The notes beneath the pieces were generated by a model. That model saw only the letters and a list, made by a program, of their open reading frames with translations, was not told the origin of the DNA and ran no database searches. The position numbers were made by a program, and so were the translations under genes. 33,733 nt of DNA from NCBI GenBank assembly GCA_039812705.1, contig JBDIBA010000022.1, forward strand, positions 1-33,733. Direction: 5' to 3'. Source of the stretch: JBDIBA01 sp039812705 (GTDB taxonomy: Bacteria > Actinomycetota > Acidimicrobiia > Acidimicrobiales > JBBSGY01). Shown here piece after piece: positions 8,453-16,438 of the stretch (position 1 is the stretch's first letter; the number at the start of each line of letters is the position of its first letter).

Positions 8453-9136
8453 GTGTCATTCGAGAACTCAGCGCACACGGAAACTCCTCACAAACTCGTC
8501 ATTTTTGACATGGACGGCACGCTGATCAATAGCGAGGACATTGCAAGCCGTGCATGGGCGCACGCTTCTCAGTGCCTGGACCGTCCAATCACTGCCGACG
8601 AGGCGCGCGATCGCTTCCACGGACGCACCTTTGAGGTCGCCCTTGATGAAGTAACCCAGGACAATGGCGGCACGCTGCCCGCAGAATTCATGGACCTAAT
8701 AATCAGCTTCTGGCAAGAGACAGTCGCCGCCGAACTGCAGCCAACCGATGGCGCCGCTGTTTTGCTGGACAAGCTGGCACCAGTCATTGATATCTGTGTT
8801 GCCTCAAACGCCGCATCTCATGACGTACTTAGGTCTCTAACAACAGCAGGGCTCATCGGCTATTTCGAAGGCCGCACGTTCAACGCCGACGATGTCATGA
8901 ATGGGAAGCCTGCCCCAGATCTGTTCTTGAAAGCAGCCGCACGTTTCGGCCGCGAGCCCTCCGAATGCATTGTTCTTGAGGACTCTCCCGTAGGGCTGAC
9001 AGCTGCAGCGAGTGCAGGGATGCAAGCCGTTGGTTTTTGCGGCCACAACCCCGAAGACCGCGAGCAGTTGGCTGCATTCGGGGTTCCGGTCATCGACACC
9101 ATCGGCGATTTCTTGGAATACGTCCGACTCCCCTGA
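8453..9136 (+). CDS. HAD superfamily phosphatase, subfamily IA (PGM-like)
   Basis: A phosphatase or phosphomutase of 227 residues. All four HAD motifs are present: DMDGT with nucleophile D19 and acid/base D21, the Ser of motif II in VASNAAS, the Lys of motif III in GKPAPDLFL, and LEDSPVG of motif IV. A helical cap lies between motifs I and II (about 30-95). The pattern fits beta-phosphoglucomutase-like and sugar-phosphate phosphatases; the substrate is unknown. The start is the GTG at 8453, because the next Met is inside the catalytic motif. Its TGA overlaps the tadA ATG by one base, pointing to coupled translation. Confidence 0.9.
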   Translation: MSFENSAHTETPHKLVIFDMDGTLINSEDIASRAWAHASQCLDRPITADEARDRFHGRTFEVALDEVTQDNGGTLPAEFMDLIISFWQETVAAELQPTDGAAVLLDKLAPVIDICVASNAASHDVLRSLTTAGLIGYFEGRTFNADDVMNGKPAPDLFLKAAARFGREPSECIVLEDSPVGLTAAASAGMQAVGFCGHNPEDREQLAAFGVPVIDTIGDFLEYVRLP

Positions 9137-9612
9137 TGTCGGAGGTCAGCCAGTCGCAAGACGAATCTTTCATGCGCGCCGCAATTGCAGAGGCGCACGC
9201 ATGCTTAGAACACGACGATGTTCCCGTTGGTGCCGTCGTCGTTCTAGACGGCAAAGTCATCGCGCGAGGCCGCAACCAACGCGAGGCGCTGCACGACCCG
9301 ACCGCCCATGCCGAGGTGATGGCATTGCGAGCCGCTGCCGACACTGTTGGGAATTGGCGCGTTGACGACGCGACGCTCTACGTAACGCTTGAACCGTGCT
9401 TCATGTGCGCTGGGGCCCTTGTTCTGTCGCGTTGTGCGCGAGTCGTCGTGGGCGCGATGGACCCGAAGGCCGGCGCGGTTGGATCGCTTGCCAATGTCTG
9501 TCAAGACAGCCGCCTTAACCACCGTCTTGATGTGACAACCGGAGTGCTGTCCGAGGAGTGCGGGCGGATGCTTCGGGACTTCTTTGCCGCCCGCCGTCGA
9601 CAAATTCGGTAG
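9136..9612 (+). CDS. tadA: tRNA adenosine(34) deaminase TadA
   Basis: Converts adenosine 34 to inosine in tRNA-Arg(ACG). The 158 residues show the CDA-fold zinc site: H58-A-E60 (TAHAEVMALR) with the catalytic Glu, and P-C88-F-M-C91 (EPCFMCAGALV). The segment DVPVGAVVV near the N-terminus and DPKAGAVGSL, followed by LNHRLDV, are typical of TadA rather than guanine deaminase. The ATG at 9136 overlaps the stop of the HAD gene. tRNA-Ser(CGA) begins 13 bases downstream and may share the transcript. Confidence 0.93.
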   Translation: MSEVSQSQDESFMRAAIAEAHACLEHDDVPVGAVVVLDGKVIARGRNQREALHDPTAHAEVMALRAAADTVGNWRVDDATLYVTLEPCFMCAGALVLSRCARVVVGAMDPKAGAVGSLANVCQDSRLNHRLDVTTGVLSEECGRMLRDFFAARRRQIR

Positions 9613-9625
9613 GGTGCCCAGGTCC

Positions 9626-9715
9626 GGAGGGGTGCCAGAGCGGCCGAATGGGACGGTCTCGAAAACCGTTGTGGGTGCAAGCTCACCGTGGGTTCAAATC
9701 CCACCCCCTCCGCCA
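9626..9715 (+). tRNA. tRNA-Ser(CGA)
   Basis: A full 90-base class II tRNA with encoded CCA. The acceptor GGAGGGG pairs with CCCCTCC; the discriminator is G. The anticodon stem ACGGT/ACCGT encloses loop CTCGAAA with anticodon CGA at 9660-9662, reading UCG. A long variable arm (TGTGGGTGCAAGCTCACC region) marks it as serine-type, and the T arm GTGGG-TTCAAAT-CCCAC is perfect. Confidence 0.96.
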
Positions 9716-9934
9716 TCACTCGGGTATTTCGCGTTCGCTCCGGTGGGCGTCGGCCTCCCCTCCGCGGAAACTGTTACTTAAATGTCGTGATTTTCGTGGT
9801 TTGTTGGTGAAATCACGACACTTTCGTAACAGTTTTGGCCGGCGGTGGCGGCGGCGGCGGGTGGGCTGGCCGTCGGCGGCCGGTCGGCCGGGGTTGCGGC
9901 GCACCGCGGTGATTGCGGGCTAAGACTTGGCGGC
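9716..9934. other. Intergenic stretch with palindrome and very G+C-rich tract
   Basis: No gene is seen between the tRNA and the Nudix gene. It holds the palindrome at 9768-9835 and then, from about 9837 to 9908, a tract built almost only of G and C (GGCGGTGGCGGCGGCGGCGG and similar), much richer than its surroundings. Confidence 0.6.
9768..9835. repeat. Large interrupted palindrome behind tRNA-Ser
   Basis: Left arm 9768-9793 and right arm 9810-9835 are inverted copies matching at 23 of 26 positions: AAACTGTTAC and TGTCGTGATTT in the left arm are both repeated exactly in inverse in the right. The 16-base loop is TCGTGGTTTGTTGGTG. The mismatches cluster in the centre of each arm. It could be a terminator-like hairpin for the tRNA transcript, a REP-type element or a miniature transposon remnant. 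Confidence 0.7.
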
Positions 9935-10486
9935 ATGAATGGAAAGTGGTCTTTGGGGCCCGAGAAGCCGGTTTATGAATCCGACTGGATGAGTGTTGCT
10001 GTTGCCAAGGCAACGCTTCCCGACACAACTGAGATTGATCATCATGTGGTGCGCTGCGGGAAAGGTGGCGCGAATGTTCTTTGCTACAAACCCGATGAGG
10101 GCATTCTCATGATCTGGCGACATCGGCCGCTTTTCGATGAGTGGGCCTGGGAGCTTCCGGGCGGTCGAGTCGAGGACGGGGAGAAGGCAGCCGAGGCGGC
10201 CGTTCGCGAGCTGCGAGAAGAGACCGGCTGGACGGTCGATTCTGTAACTGAAATGGTTGCCTACCAGCCACTCAATGCGTTCATTGACCACGAACTTCAC
10301 TGCTTTTTCGCGACCAAAGCGACTTGGGTTGGCCCAGAGCCCGACGCCAATGAAGTGGCGGAACTTGCATGGCTTCCACTATCGACGGTTCGCGAACTTC
10401 TCGAAAAGAAGGAAATCCGCAATGGCTTCAGCCTCAATGCGTTGCTTTACGCGTTTTCATTTGGCCCCCTGAAAGATGCCAAATAA
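9935..10486 (+). CDS. Nudix hydrolase (ADP-ribose pyrophosphatase-like)
   Basis: Hydrolyses a nucleoside diphosphate linked to another group. The 183 residues contain a perfect Nudix box starting at G77: G-x5-E83, then R91-E92-x2-E95-E96-x-G98 (AVRELREETGW). The N-terminal beta-hairpin, the segment RPLFDEWAWELPGGRVE and the late PLNAFIDHELHCFFA fit the ADP-ribose/ADP-sugar pyrophosphatase branch, but the substrate is not certain. The ATG at 9935 is used because the open frame upstream lies in the G+C-rich tract and is not protein-like. A strong terminator follows 36 bases after the stop. Confidence 0.9.
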   Translation: MNGKWSLGPEKPVYESDWMSVAVAKATLPDTTEIDHHVVRCGKGGANVLCYKPDEGILMIWRHRPLFDEWAWELPGGRVEDGEKAAEAAVRELREETGWTVDSVTEMVAYQPLNAFIDHELHCFFATKATWVGPEPDANEVAELAWLPLSTVRELLEKKEIRNGFSLNALLYAFSFGPLKDAK

Positions 10487-10522
10487 GAACCGAAGAAACA
10501 GGCAAACCAAAACTCAAGCAAT

Positions 10523-10558
10523 AAAAAAGACCCGGCCCAATGGACCGGGTCTTTTTTT
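10523..10558. terminator. Bidirectional rho-independent terminator
   Basis: A-run, AGACCCGG, a short loop, CCGGGTCT and seven T residues. The A-run on one side and T-run on the other make it work for both the Nudix gene (plus) and the GlsB-type gene (minus). Confidence 0.95.
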
Positions 10559-10573
10559 AGGTATTTGATGAAA

Positions 10574-10864
10574 TCAAACTCGTGAGCTGTTGCCCTTTAC
10601 AAACATTCGGTAGAGGAACAGCAACACCATTGCGCCGATGACAGCACCGACGATTGAGATGAGGCTGAGCTCGTTGTTTGCACCTGAATTGCTGTCAAAC
10701 AAGCGGAAGATGAATCCACCGATGAATGAACCGGCAATACCAAGGAGGACAGTTGCGATGAAGCCCATTGGGTCGCGGCCCGGCATAAGGAACCGAGCAA
10801 TGAAACCAGCAATGGCACCGAGGATGATGAAAGCAAGGATTGTAGAAACCATGAATTCCACCAT
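10574..10864 (-). CDS. GlsB/YeaQ/YmgE family stress-response membrane protein
   Basis: A small inner-membrane protein of about 96 residues with three hydrophobic helices: STILAFIILGAIAGFIARF, MGFIATVLLGIAGSFIGGFIF and ISIVGAVIGAMVLLFLY. The segment MPGRDPMGF between helices 1 and 2 and LGIAGSFIGGF are the family's signature. Members are often induced by stress, but their biochemical role is unknown. Three starts are possible: GTG at 10870, ATG at 10864 and ATG at 10852. The last has the best ribosome site (GGTGGA) and fits family length, so the true protein may be four residues shorter than given. Confidence 0.85.
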   Translation of the reverse strand: MVEFMVSTILAFIILGAIAGFIARFLMPGRDPMGFIATVLLGIAGSFIGGFIFRLFDSNSGANNELSLISIVGAVIGAMVLLFLYRMFVKGNSSRV

Positions 10865-10897
10865 ACCCACAACCAGTGTTCATCCAAACTTCAATTT

Positions 10898-12535
10898 TTA
10901 ACTTGTTGTTACAAAATTCCTCGACGGCCTTTTTCGGCCAAACAAGCGCCTGATCAGATTCCCAATAGCCCTAAACCAACCTGTGACACGACGGCCCATC
11001 GAACGAGCCGTAATCCCGTGAATTGCAAGCACTCGCAGAGCCGCAATAGTCAGCGCGAGGACGACCAGGTAGGAAAAGACGACCGACAGCCAGCGCGGCC
11101 CGGTGTCGAGCACGCCACCACTGCTTGGGTAAATCGTGAAGCAAGCAACCACGCTGAGGCCGATCAACATCTTTTCCATCCGACCCGGCCCGGCAATCGC
11201 GACGATTGCAATTCCCCAAATCAGATACCAGGCGTACACGGACGGCCCCAGCCATCCCACGGCCAGCAGCGCCCAGCCCAAACCTCGAACGATTTGCTGA
11301 GCGGTGGCGTTCTTGCCAAGGCGCAAGATGAAATAGACACACAGGCCAACGGCGACGATGTTTGCAACAAATCGCGTGACCTCGTTGACGCCTTTTTCGA
11401 CACCGAATACTCCGCCCAGCGCATATGCGAGCGCATTGGCCGGTGCGAAGACTGGGTGCGCAAGGCCCGGCACATCAAGTGCATGGAGCCATCCCCAGCC
11501 GAGTCCCGTAGCCAGGGTCAACAATTCAATGATCACCAGACCGAGGATTCCGGTGAGGGCAGCGCCAACAAACCTGGCACGCCAAGTGACACGCTGGCGC
11601 TCGCCAGCCCAGATCCAGCCCAACATGATGAGGCCCGCAAAAGCAGGGAGCTTGATTGAAGCTGCCAGCCCAATTAGCACCAAGCCCAGGATTCGCAACA
11701 ACCAGTTGCGATAAGTGACTCCGAGAGCAAGGCCAATTGCCAATAGGCCGACCATCATGGCGTCGTTATGAGCACCGCTGACAAAGTGCAGCAACACCAA
11801 CGGATTGACCATTGCCAGCACCATTGCTTCAGTTGCCTTGCGGCCAAAAAACGGCGCCATTCGTTGCGCAGCCACGCCAATCAACGCAACCGACAAGATG
11901 GCCATGGCTTTGAAAATGGCCACGCCAAGGACAACATTCCCGTTCGCCAACCACGCAACGCCGGTGGCGAGCCTCATGAACACGGGTCCGTACATGGTCT
12001 TGGTGTCTTGCCAAATGGGATGAACCATGTGAACAAGGTCGTCCGGACCCATTGCGCTGACACCCGCCTCATAGATGCTGTAACCGCGCAGGTGGGCTTC
12101 GCCGTCTACGTAGTAGACGAAAACATCACCGCTGAACAATGGCGCGGTAAGCGCGAGTGGCAATGCCCACAGAACCCATATCCACCAGACATTGGAAACC
12201 TTGAGCGTGCCGTTCTTGGCATGACGAAACAGCTGCAACCAAGCCCAGCAAAGCGCAATGACCGAAGCGATGAAAATTGCCAAGAACGCATAGCGGATGA
12301 ACGGGTTTGACGTGAAGTAAGTCAGGAACCACGGCTCTGCCGTGATCTTCGGAAACGGGAACCCGCGCGTGCAACTTGTTCCAAAGATTGCAAGAGTTGC
12401 GATGAAACCAACAATGGCGGTCTTGCGCACCGAGGCTTCGGCCGTCACCAATTTCGCAACTCGTCCACGAATGCCGCCGTTGCGTTTGACAACATCTATG
12501 CGGTGGCGCGTTACGTCGGGAGAAGAAGCTGACAC
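10898..12535 (-). CDS. MptB-like polyprenol-phosphate-mannose alpha-mannosyltransferase
   Basis: A GT-C glycosyltransferase of 545 residues with about 13 membrane helices. It resembles actinobacterial MptA/MptB, which extend the mannan core of lipomannan from polyprenol-phosphate-mannose on the outer face of the membrane. The signature is in the first extracellular loop: LFSGDVFVYYVDGEAHLRGYSIY, whose Asp matches the catalytic acid of LFSRDVYSY-type motifs. FVSGAHNDAMMVGLL and SVYAWYLIW later in the chain are also typical. The GTG at 12535 has AGGA five bases upstream (CAGGAAAACGTG), preferred over a TTG six codons earlier. Its role in mannan or another glycan is inferred. Confidence 0.8.
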   Translation of the reverse strand: MSASSPDVTRHRIDVVKRNGGIRGRVAKLVTAEASVRKTAIVGFIATLAIFGTSCTRGFPFPKITAEPWFLTYFTSNPFIRYAFLAIFIASVIALCWAWLQLFRHAKNGTLKVSNVWWIWVLWALPLALTAPLFSGDVFVYYVDGEAHLRGYSIYEAGVSAMGPDDLVHMVHPIWQDTKTMYGPVFMRLATGVAWLANGNVVLGVAIFKAMAILSVALIGVAAQRMAPFFGRKATEAMVLAMVNPLVLLHFVSGAHNDAMMVGLLAIGLALGVTYRNWLLRILGLVLIGLAASIKLPAFAGLIMLGWIWAGERQRVTWRARFVGAALTGILGLVIIELLTLATGLGWGWLHALDVPGLAHPVFAPANALAYALGGVFGVEKGVNEVTRFVANIVAVGLCVYFILRLGKNATAQQIVRGLGWALLAVGWLGPSVYAWYLIWGIAIVAIAGPGRMEKMLIGLSVVACFTIYPSSGGVLDTGPRWLSVVFSYLVVLALTIAALRVLAIHGITARSMGRRVTGWFRAIGNLIRRLFGRKRPSRNFVTTS

Positions 12536-12607
12536 GTTTTCCTGAAAGTGCAATCAAAGAGTGGAAACGGTCACCCTACCAATCGACCTCTGCGCAAGGA
12601 GCTTGGA

Positions 12608-13353
12608 GTGCCCTCATAATCGCGCTGTGGGTTGCCCTTGTCGGGCTTCAGATTGCGCTTCCGCTTTCTGACAACCACGCGGCCGGCCTCACTTCCCTCA
12701 TCGTCGTCGTACTTTTCTCACTCACTGCGGCCACGGTCGCCGTTTCGCGAGGTATCAGATGGACTTGCATTGCCGCAGCCATCACCTTTCTCTTCACAAT
12801 TGCCATCGAAACAGTCGGGACACACACGGGCTTTCCTTTTGGCGCTTACAAGTATTCAGCTGCGCTGCAACCTCAGGGGTTCGGGACGCCGCTGATCATT
12901 GGCCTTGCCTGGTTCGCAATGGCCGTCCCCGCCTGGGAAGTCGCCCGCGCACTCTTCGCCGCTCGCCTGTCAAGAGTCCTCGCCGGCGCGTGGGCTATGG
13001 CGGCTTGGGATCTTCTGCTCGACCCCCAAATGACTCGCCTCGGCTTCTGGACTTGGTCGAACACAGACACCGTTAATTGGTCAGGAATACCGATTTCCAA
13101 CTACCTGGGTTGGTTTGTCGTGTCCGCACTGATCTGCGCGACACTCACCATGTTCGACAACGTCCGCGGTTCGAGACCGCCGAGCGCACCCCTCATCGCC
13201 ATCTATCTGTGGATGTGCGCGTTCACCTCACTCGGCTTCATGTTGCCGTTCGTGTTCGACAAGCCAATCGTCGGAATCGTCGGCGCGGCTGCCACAGTTC
13301 CTCTTGCGGTGGTGGCGCTGACAAGGACAACCAAAGCAGATAGAACAGCGTGA
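12608..13353 (+). CDS. cruF: CruF-like carotenoid hydratase, start disrupted (possible 1-base frameshift)
   Basis: A multi-pass membrane protein of the carotenoid-biosynthesis (DUF422) family that hydrates the terminal double bond of acyclic carotenoid ends. Family features are ETVGTHTGFPFGAYKY, LAWFAMAVPAWE, AWDLLLDPQMTRLGFW and GIPISNYLGWF. The frame is open from about 12490 but has no ATG, GTG or TTG until 12919, which would lose half the protein. A perfect Shine-Dalgarno AAGGAG (12596-12601) stands six bases before GTG 12608. That frame stops at 12617, and a single extra C in the CCC run at 12611 would join it to the conserved frame. Alternatives are a CTG start at 12529 or a real frameshift. 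It overlaps the next gene by one base. Confidence 0.7.
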
Positions 13354-14786
13354 TGGCGTCAATTGGGGTGATCGGCGCGGGTGTCGGCGCAATGACATCG
13401 GCTTTACGGCTTGCTCACGATGGTCACCAAGTGACCGTGTATGAGAAGAACAGTTGCGTTGGGGGCAAGCTCGCATCACGCGAGATAAACGGTTTCCACT
13501 TCGACACCGGACCTTCGCTGCTTACTTGGCCGACAGTGTTTCGTCAGTTATTTTCCGACGTCGGGCTCAACCTTGACGACTATGTGGAACTAGACCGCTT
13601 GGCGCACACATTTCGTTACAACTTCGCCGACGGCTCGCACTTCGACTGCTTCGACGACGCACATGCGACAAGCGCATCAATCGCTGAGAACCTTGGCGCA
13701 ACAAGTGCACGCGAGTGGGAAGCATTTATGGCTCATTCCGAACGCGTATGGCATGCAGCACAAGCCACTTTCCTCACACATTCCTTGGGGGAAGTGCCGC
13801 GACTCCTGGCTTCTAGCAGCGTCCGGTCATTGCGCCACATCGACGCATTTCGCAGCCTTGCGTCTCGTTCACGTTCGGCTTTTAGCGACCCTCGAATGCA
13901 GGCTTGGCTAAACCGCTATTCCACCTACTCGGGCTCGGACCCTTGGCGCACACCCGCATCAGTGTCCTGCATTCCACACCTGGAACAACAGATGGGCGCG
14001 TGGCACATCAAGGGCGGAATGACGCGACTGGGCCAAGCACTGCACGACGCGTTCATTTCCTTGGGCGGCCACCTTCATTTCGGATCCGACGTAGAACGCG
14101 TCATTTCCCAGCAAGGTCGCATCGGCATTCAGCTTGCAGGGAACGTCACATGGCACGATGCCGTTGTTGCTGGTTGCGATGCAGAACACCTTTACCTTGA
14201 CCTCGTAAGCACCAACAAGAAACCGCGAATGCGCCGCGTCGAGCGTTCAACGTCTGGATTCTCGATGCTCGTGCAGGTTGAGTCATCAACCAAAGACATC
14301 GCGCATCACAACGTCTGGTTCGGTAATGAACAACGACGGGAGTTTCGCGAGATTGCAAACGGCTCGCTTGCCAGTGAGCCAACGGTGTACGCGTGCGTGT
14401 CCGCAGTCAACGACCCCACTCAAGCGCCAAACGGCTGTGAAAACTGGTTTGTCTTGGTCAACACTCCCCCGGGTGCCGAAGTCAGAACAGTCAAGTACGG
14501 AAACCAAGTGCTTGAGCGCCTCCCCTTGTCTGACCGAATCAAGAACATCGAATACATAACCCCTGAGAAATATGGCGTCCACACTCGCTCGCGAGGAGGC
14601 GCTATCTACGGCGCTGCCTCAAACTCGCGAATGGCTGCGTTCCTTCGACCCAACAACAAGAGCCGCATTAACGGGCTGTTCTTGGCTGGTGGCTCAACAC
14701 ATCCGGGCGGAGGCCTTCCGCTTGTTGCACAGTCCGGAAACATCGCAGCGTCACTTGTTTCCAAGTATCTAGAACACCAACAGTGA
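13353..14786 (+). CDS. CrtI/CrtD-type carotenoid desaturase (FAD-dependent)
   Basis: Introduces double bonds into acyclic carotenoids. The 477 residues start with the dinucleotide fold GVIGAGVGAMTSALRLAHDGHQVTVYEKN and the CrtI-type continuation VGGKLASREINGFHFDTGPSLLTWP. They end with the C-terminal FAD signature GLFLAGGSTHPGGGLPLVAQSG. The order beside a CruF-like hydratase and a glycosyltransferase favours a C-3,4 desaturase (CrtD) over phytoene desaturase; the sequence alone does not decide. The ATG at 13353 overlaps the previous stop by one base. Its stop overlaps the next gene's GTG by four bases, so hydratase, desaturase and transferase form a tight operon. Confidence 0.85.
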   Translation: MASIGVIGAGVGAMTSALRLAHDGHQVTVYEKNSCVGGKLASREINGFHFDTGPSLLTWPTVFRQLFSDVGLNLDDYVELDRLAHTFRYNFADGSHFDCFDDAHATSASIAENLGATSAREWEAFMAHSERVWHAAQATFLTHSLGEVPRLLASSSVRSLRHIDAFRSLASRSRSAFSDPRMQAWLNRYSTYSGSDPWRTPASVSCIPHLEQQMGAWHIKGGMTRLGQALHDAFISLGGHLHFGSDVERVISQQGRIGIQLAGNVTWHDAVVAGCDAEHLYLDLVSTNKKPRMRRVERSTSGFSMLVQVESSTKDIAHHNVWFGNEQRREFREIANGSLASEPTVYACVSAVNDPTQAPNGCENWFVLVNTPPGAEVRTVKYGNQVLERLPLSDRIKNIEYITPEKYGVHTRSRGGAIYGAASNSRMAAFLRPNNKSRINGLFLAGGSTHPGGGLPLVAQSGNIAASLVSKYLEHQQ

Positions 14787-15898
14787 GAGTGCCGTTGCGC
14801 GCGCTCGACGCCGCCCTGCTAGTCGCGCAAGTTCTTGCAACGACTCGTGTCGCACTGCGCCTCTTGCCAGGAGCGACCCGCATGACTCATTTGCGAACAC
14901 AGCATTTGTCGCCAGAGATGTTCGATGTTGACGTTGTCATTCCGGCACGCAACGAAGAGACGCGCCTCGGTCCATGTCTTGCATCCTTGACCGGCGCACC
15001 GGTCAACAGCGTTCTTGTGATCGATGATGACTCCACCGACAACACAAGGACCATTGCCGAGTCTTTCGGTGCCGCGGTCATTACAGCGCCTCCACTTCAA
15101 GAAGGACAGGTAGGTAAGCCAGCCGCACTTCAATTTGGATTAGGCCAATCGGACTCGTCATGGCTGCTCTTCCTGGATGCAGACGTCCGGGTTAGACCGG
15201 GCTTTGTTTCGGCTGCGGTCAGCTACGCAACGGCTAATCACATGGACTTCCTGTCGTTCGCCCCGCAACTCAAGACATCATCGCCGCTCCAGCAATGCTT
15301 GCAAGCATCACTACTAACTGGCTTGATCTACCGCTTCGGCCCGCCCAGCACCCGCAGACAAGCCCCGGACTCCACATGGGGAAACGGTCAGTGCTTCCTC
15401 GCAAGACGCCAAACATTGATCGAAGCCGGCGGCTTCTCATCTGCAATCAACAAGACAACGGACGACATTGCGCTGTTCCAACACCTCGTTAGATCAGGCT
15501 TCTCTTATCAATTCGTCAACGCCGCGAGTCTCGTCGAAGTCGAGATGTACGAATCATCCAGGCAAACCATGCGCGAATGGGGACGTTCGCTGGCCATGAG
15601 TGACGTCTTGTCGCTGCACCAACAGGCCGTGCTGATCAGCGAGTTGTTTCTAATGCAGGTGTTGCCGTTGGTGCGCATTGCAAAAGGACAAGCAAGCCTC
15701 GTCGACTGGATAGCAATTGCGCTGCGCAACGCAATGAACGTCGCGATCCGTGAATCTTTTGTCCGCCCTAGAGCTGGCCTCTACTTTTCTCAGCTGGCAG
15801 ATATTGCTAGCTGGTGTCGCCTGCTTACTGGAGCTTTTGAACGAACGAAGACCTGGCGCGGGCGCTCCTACGTGCAAGCCAAAACCGAAGTCCGATAA
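14783..15898 (+). CDS. Family 2 glycosyltransferase in the carotenoid operon (CruG/CrtQ-like)
   Basis: A protein of 371 residues with an N-terminal hydrophobic helix, a GT-A domain and C-terminal membrane segments. The motifs are VIPARNEE (53-60), VIDDDSTDN (79-87), the metal-binding LDADV at about 131-135, NGQCFLARR as acceptor-side motif and TTDDIALFQ with the catalytic acid pair. Its overlap with the desaturase gene (GTGA) points to sugar transfer onto a hydroxylated carotenoid, as CruG does in myxoxanthophyll-type pathways. The sugar is unknown. The start is GTG 14783; GTG 14789 is an alternative. The last 74 bases overlap the PlsY-like gene tail-to-tail. Confidence 0.82.
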   Translation: MRVPLRALDAALLVAQVLATTRVALRLLPGATRMTHLRTQHLSPEMFDVDVVIPARNEETRLGPCLASLTGAPVNSVLVIDDDSTDNTRTIAESFGAAVITAPPLQEGQVGKPAALQFGLGQSDSSWLLFLDADVRVRPGFVSAAVSYATANHMDFLSFAPQLKTSSPLQQCLQASLLTGLIYRFGPPSTRRQAPDSTWGNGQCFLARRQTLIEAGGFSSAINKTTDDIALFQHLVRSGFSYQFVNAASLVEVEMYESSRQTMREWGRSLAMSDVLSLHQQAVLISELFLMQVLPLVRIAKGQASLVDWIAIALRNAMNVAIRESFVRPRAGLYFSQLADIASWCRLLTGAFERTKTWRGRSYVQAKTEVR

Positions 15899-16415
15899 AG
15901 CTTTGCAGCAAGAAGACCGCCAGCGCGCTTCTCCAACCGTCGACGATCTGGACTAATGGAACAATCGCAAACATTGCTCTGCGAAGCGCAACCTCTAACT
16001 GAACCTTCGTTGCGCTGATCAATGCTCCGACCAACAACGCCAGCACTCCAGCGGTCGGATGCATGACGAAAGCACCGCCGCAAAAGGTCAATACCGAACG
16101 ACCACCACGAAAGCGCGCAAACACGGGGTACGCATGTCCCACCATTGCTGCAAACAACACGACATATGCAATCCCCCTGTGATGCAGCACGTTCAAAGCC
16201 AACAACACAGGCAGCGCACCTTTGACCAGGTCGCCTACAAGAACGAACAGCGCACGACGCTTTCCAAACACCTCACGCGCGTTCCACCAACCGGGATTGC
16301 GATCGCCCGTTTCGCGCAGATCGGGATGGCCCCCGCGCCCAACAATTCCAGCAACGGGTATTGAGCCAAAGAAGTACCCGATCACAATTAGCACCGGGGT
16401 CATCCACATTGTCAT
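15825..16415 (-). CDS. PlsY-like acyl-phosphate:glycerol-3-phosphate acyltransferase
   Basis: A membrane acyltransferase of 196 residues. The PlsY layout is clear: GYFFGSIPVAG (about 13-23), then GDRNPGWWNAREVFGKR (37-53) in place of the usual SGNxGATN loop, GDLVKGALPVLLA, and GHAYPVFARFRGGRSVLTFCGG in place of GGKGVAT. Four to five membrane helices are predicted. The altered loops fit an actinobacterial PlsY branch or a different acyl acceptor. It lies inside the carotenoid cluster on the opposite strand, so acylation of a carotenoid glycoside is conceivable, as is plain phospholipid synthesis. The ATG at 16415 is chosen over the TTG just before it; ATGs at 16409 and 16403 are also possible. 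Confidence 0.78.
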   Translation of the reverse strand: MTMWMTPVLIVIGYFFGSIPVAGIVGRGGHPDLRETGDRNPGWWNAREVFGKRRALFVLVGDLVKGALPVLLALNVLHHRGIAYVVLFAAMVGHAYPVFARFRGGRSVLTFCGGAFVMHPTAGVLALLVGALISATKVQLEVALRRAMFAIVPLVQIVDGWRSALAVFLLQSFIGLRFWLARRSARARSSFVQKLQ

Positions 16416-16438
16416 CAAGCTAGGAGACCATTGCAGCG

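Noticed and set aside
9705..9765. Attachment-site duplication of the tRNA-Ser 3' end (CCCCTCCGC at 9705 and 9757)
   Set aside because: Only nine G+C-rich bases are shared, they are 52 bases apart, and no integrase gene is nearby.
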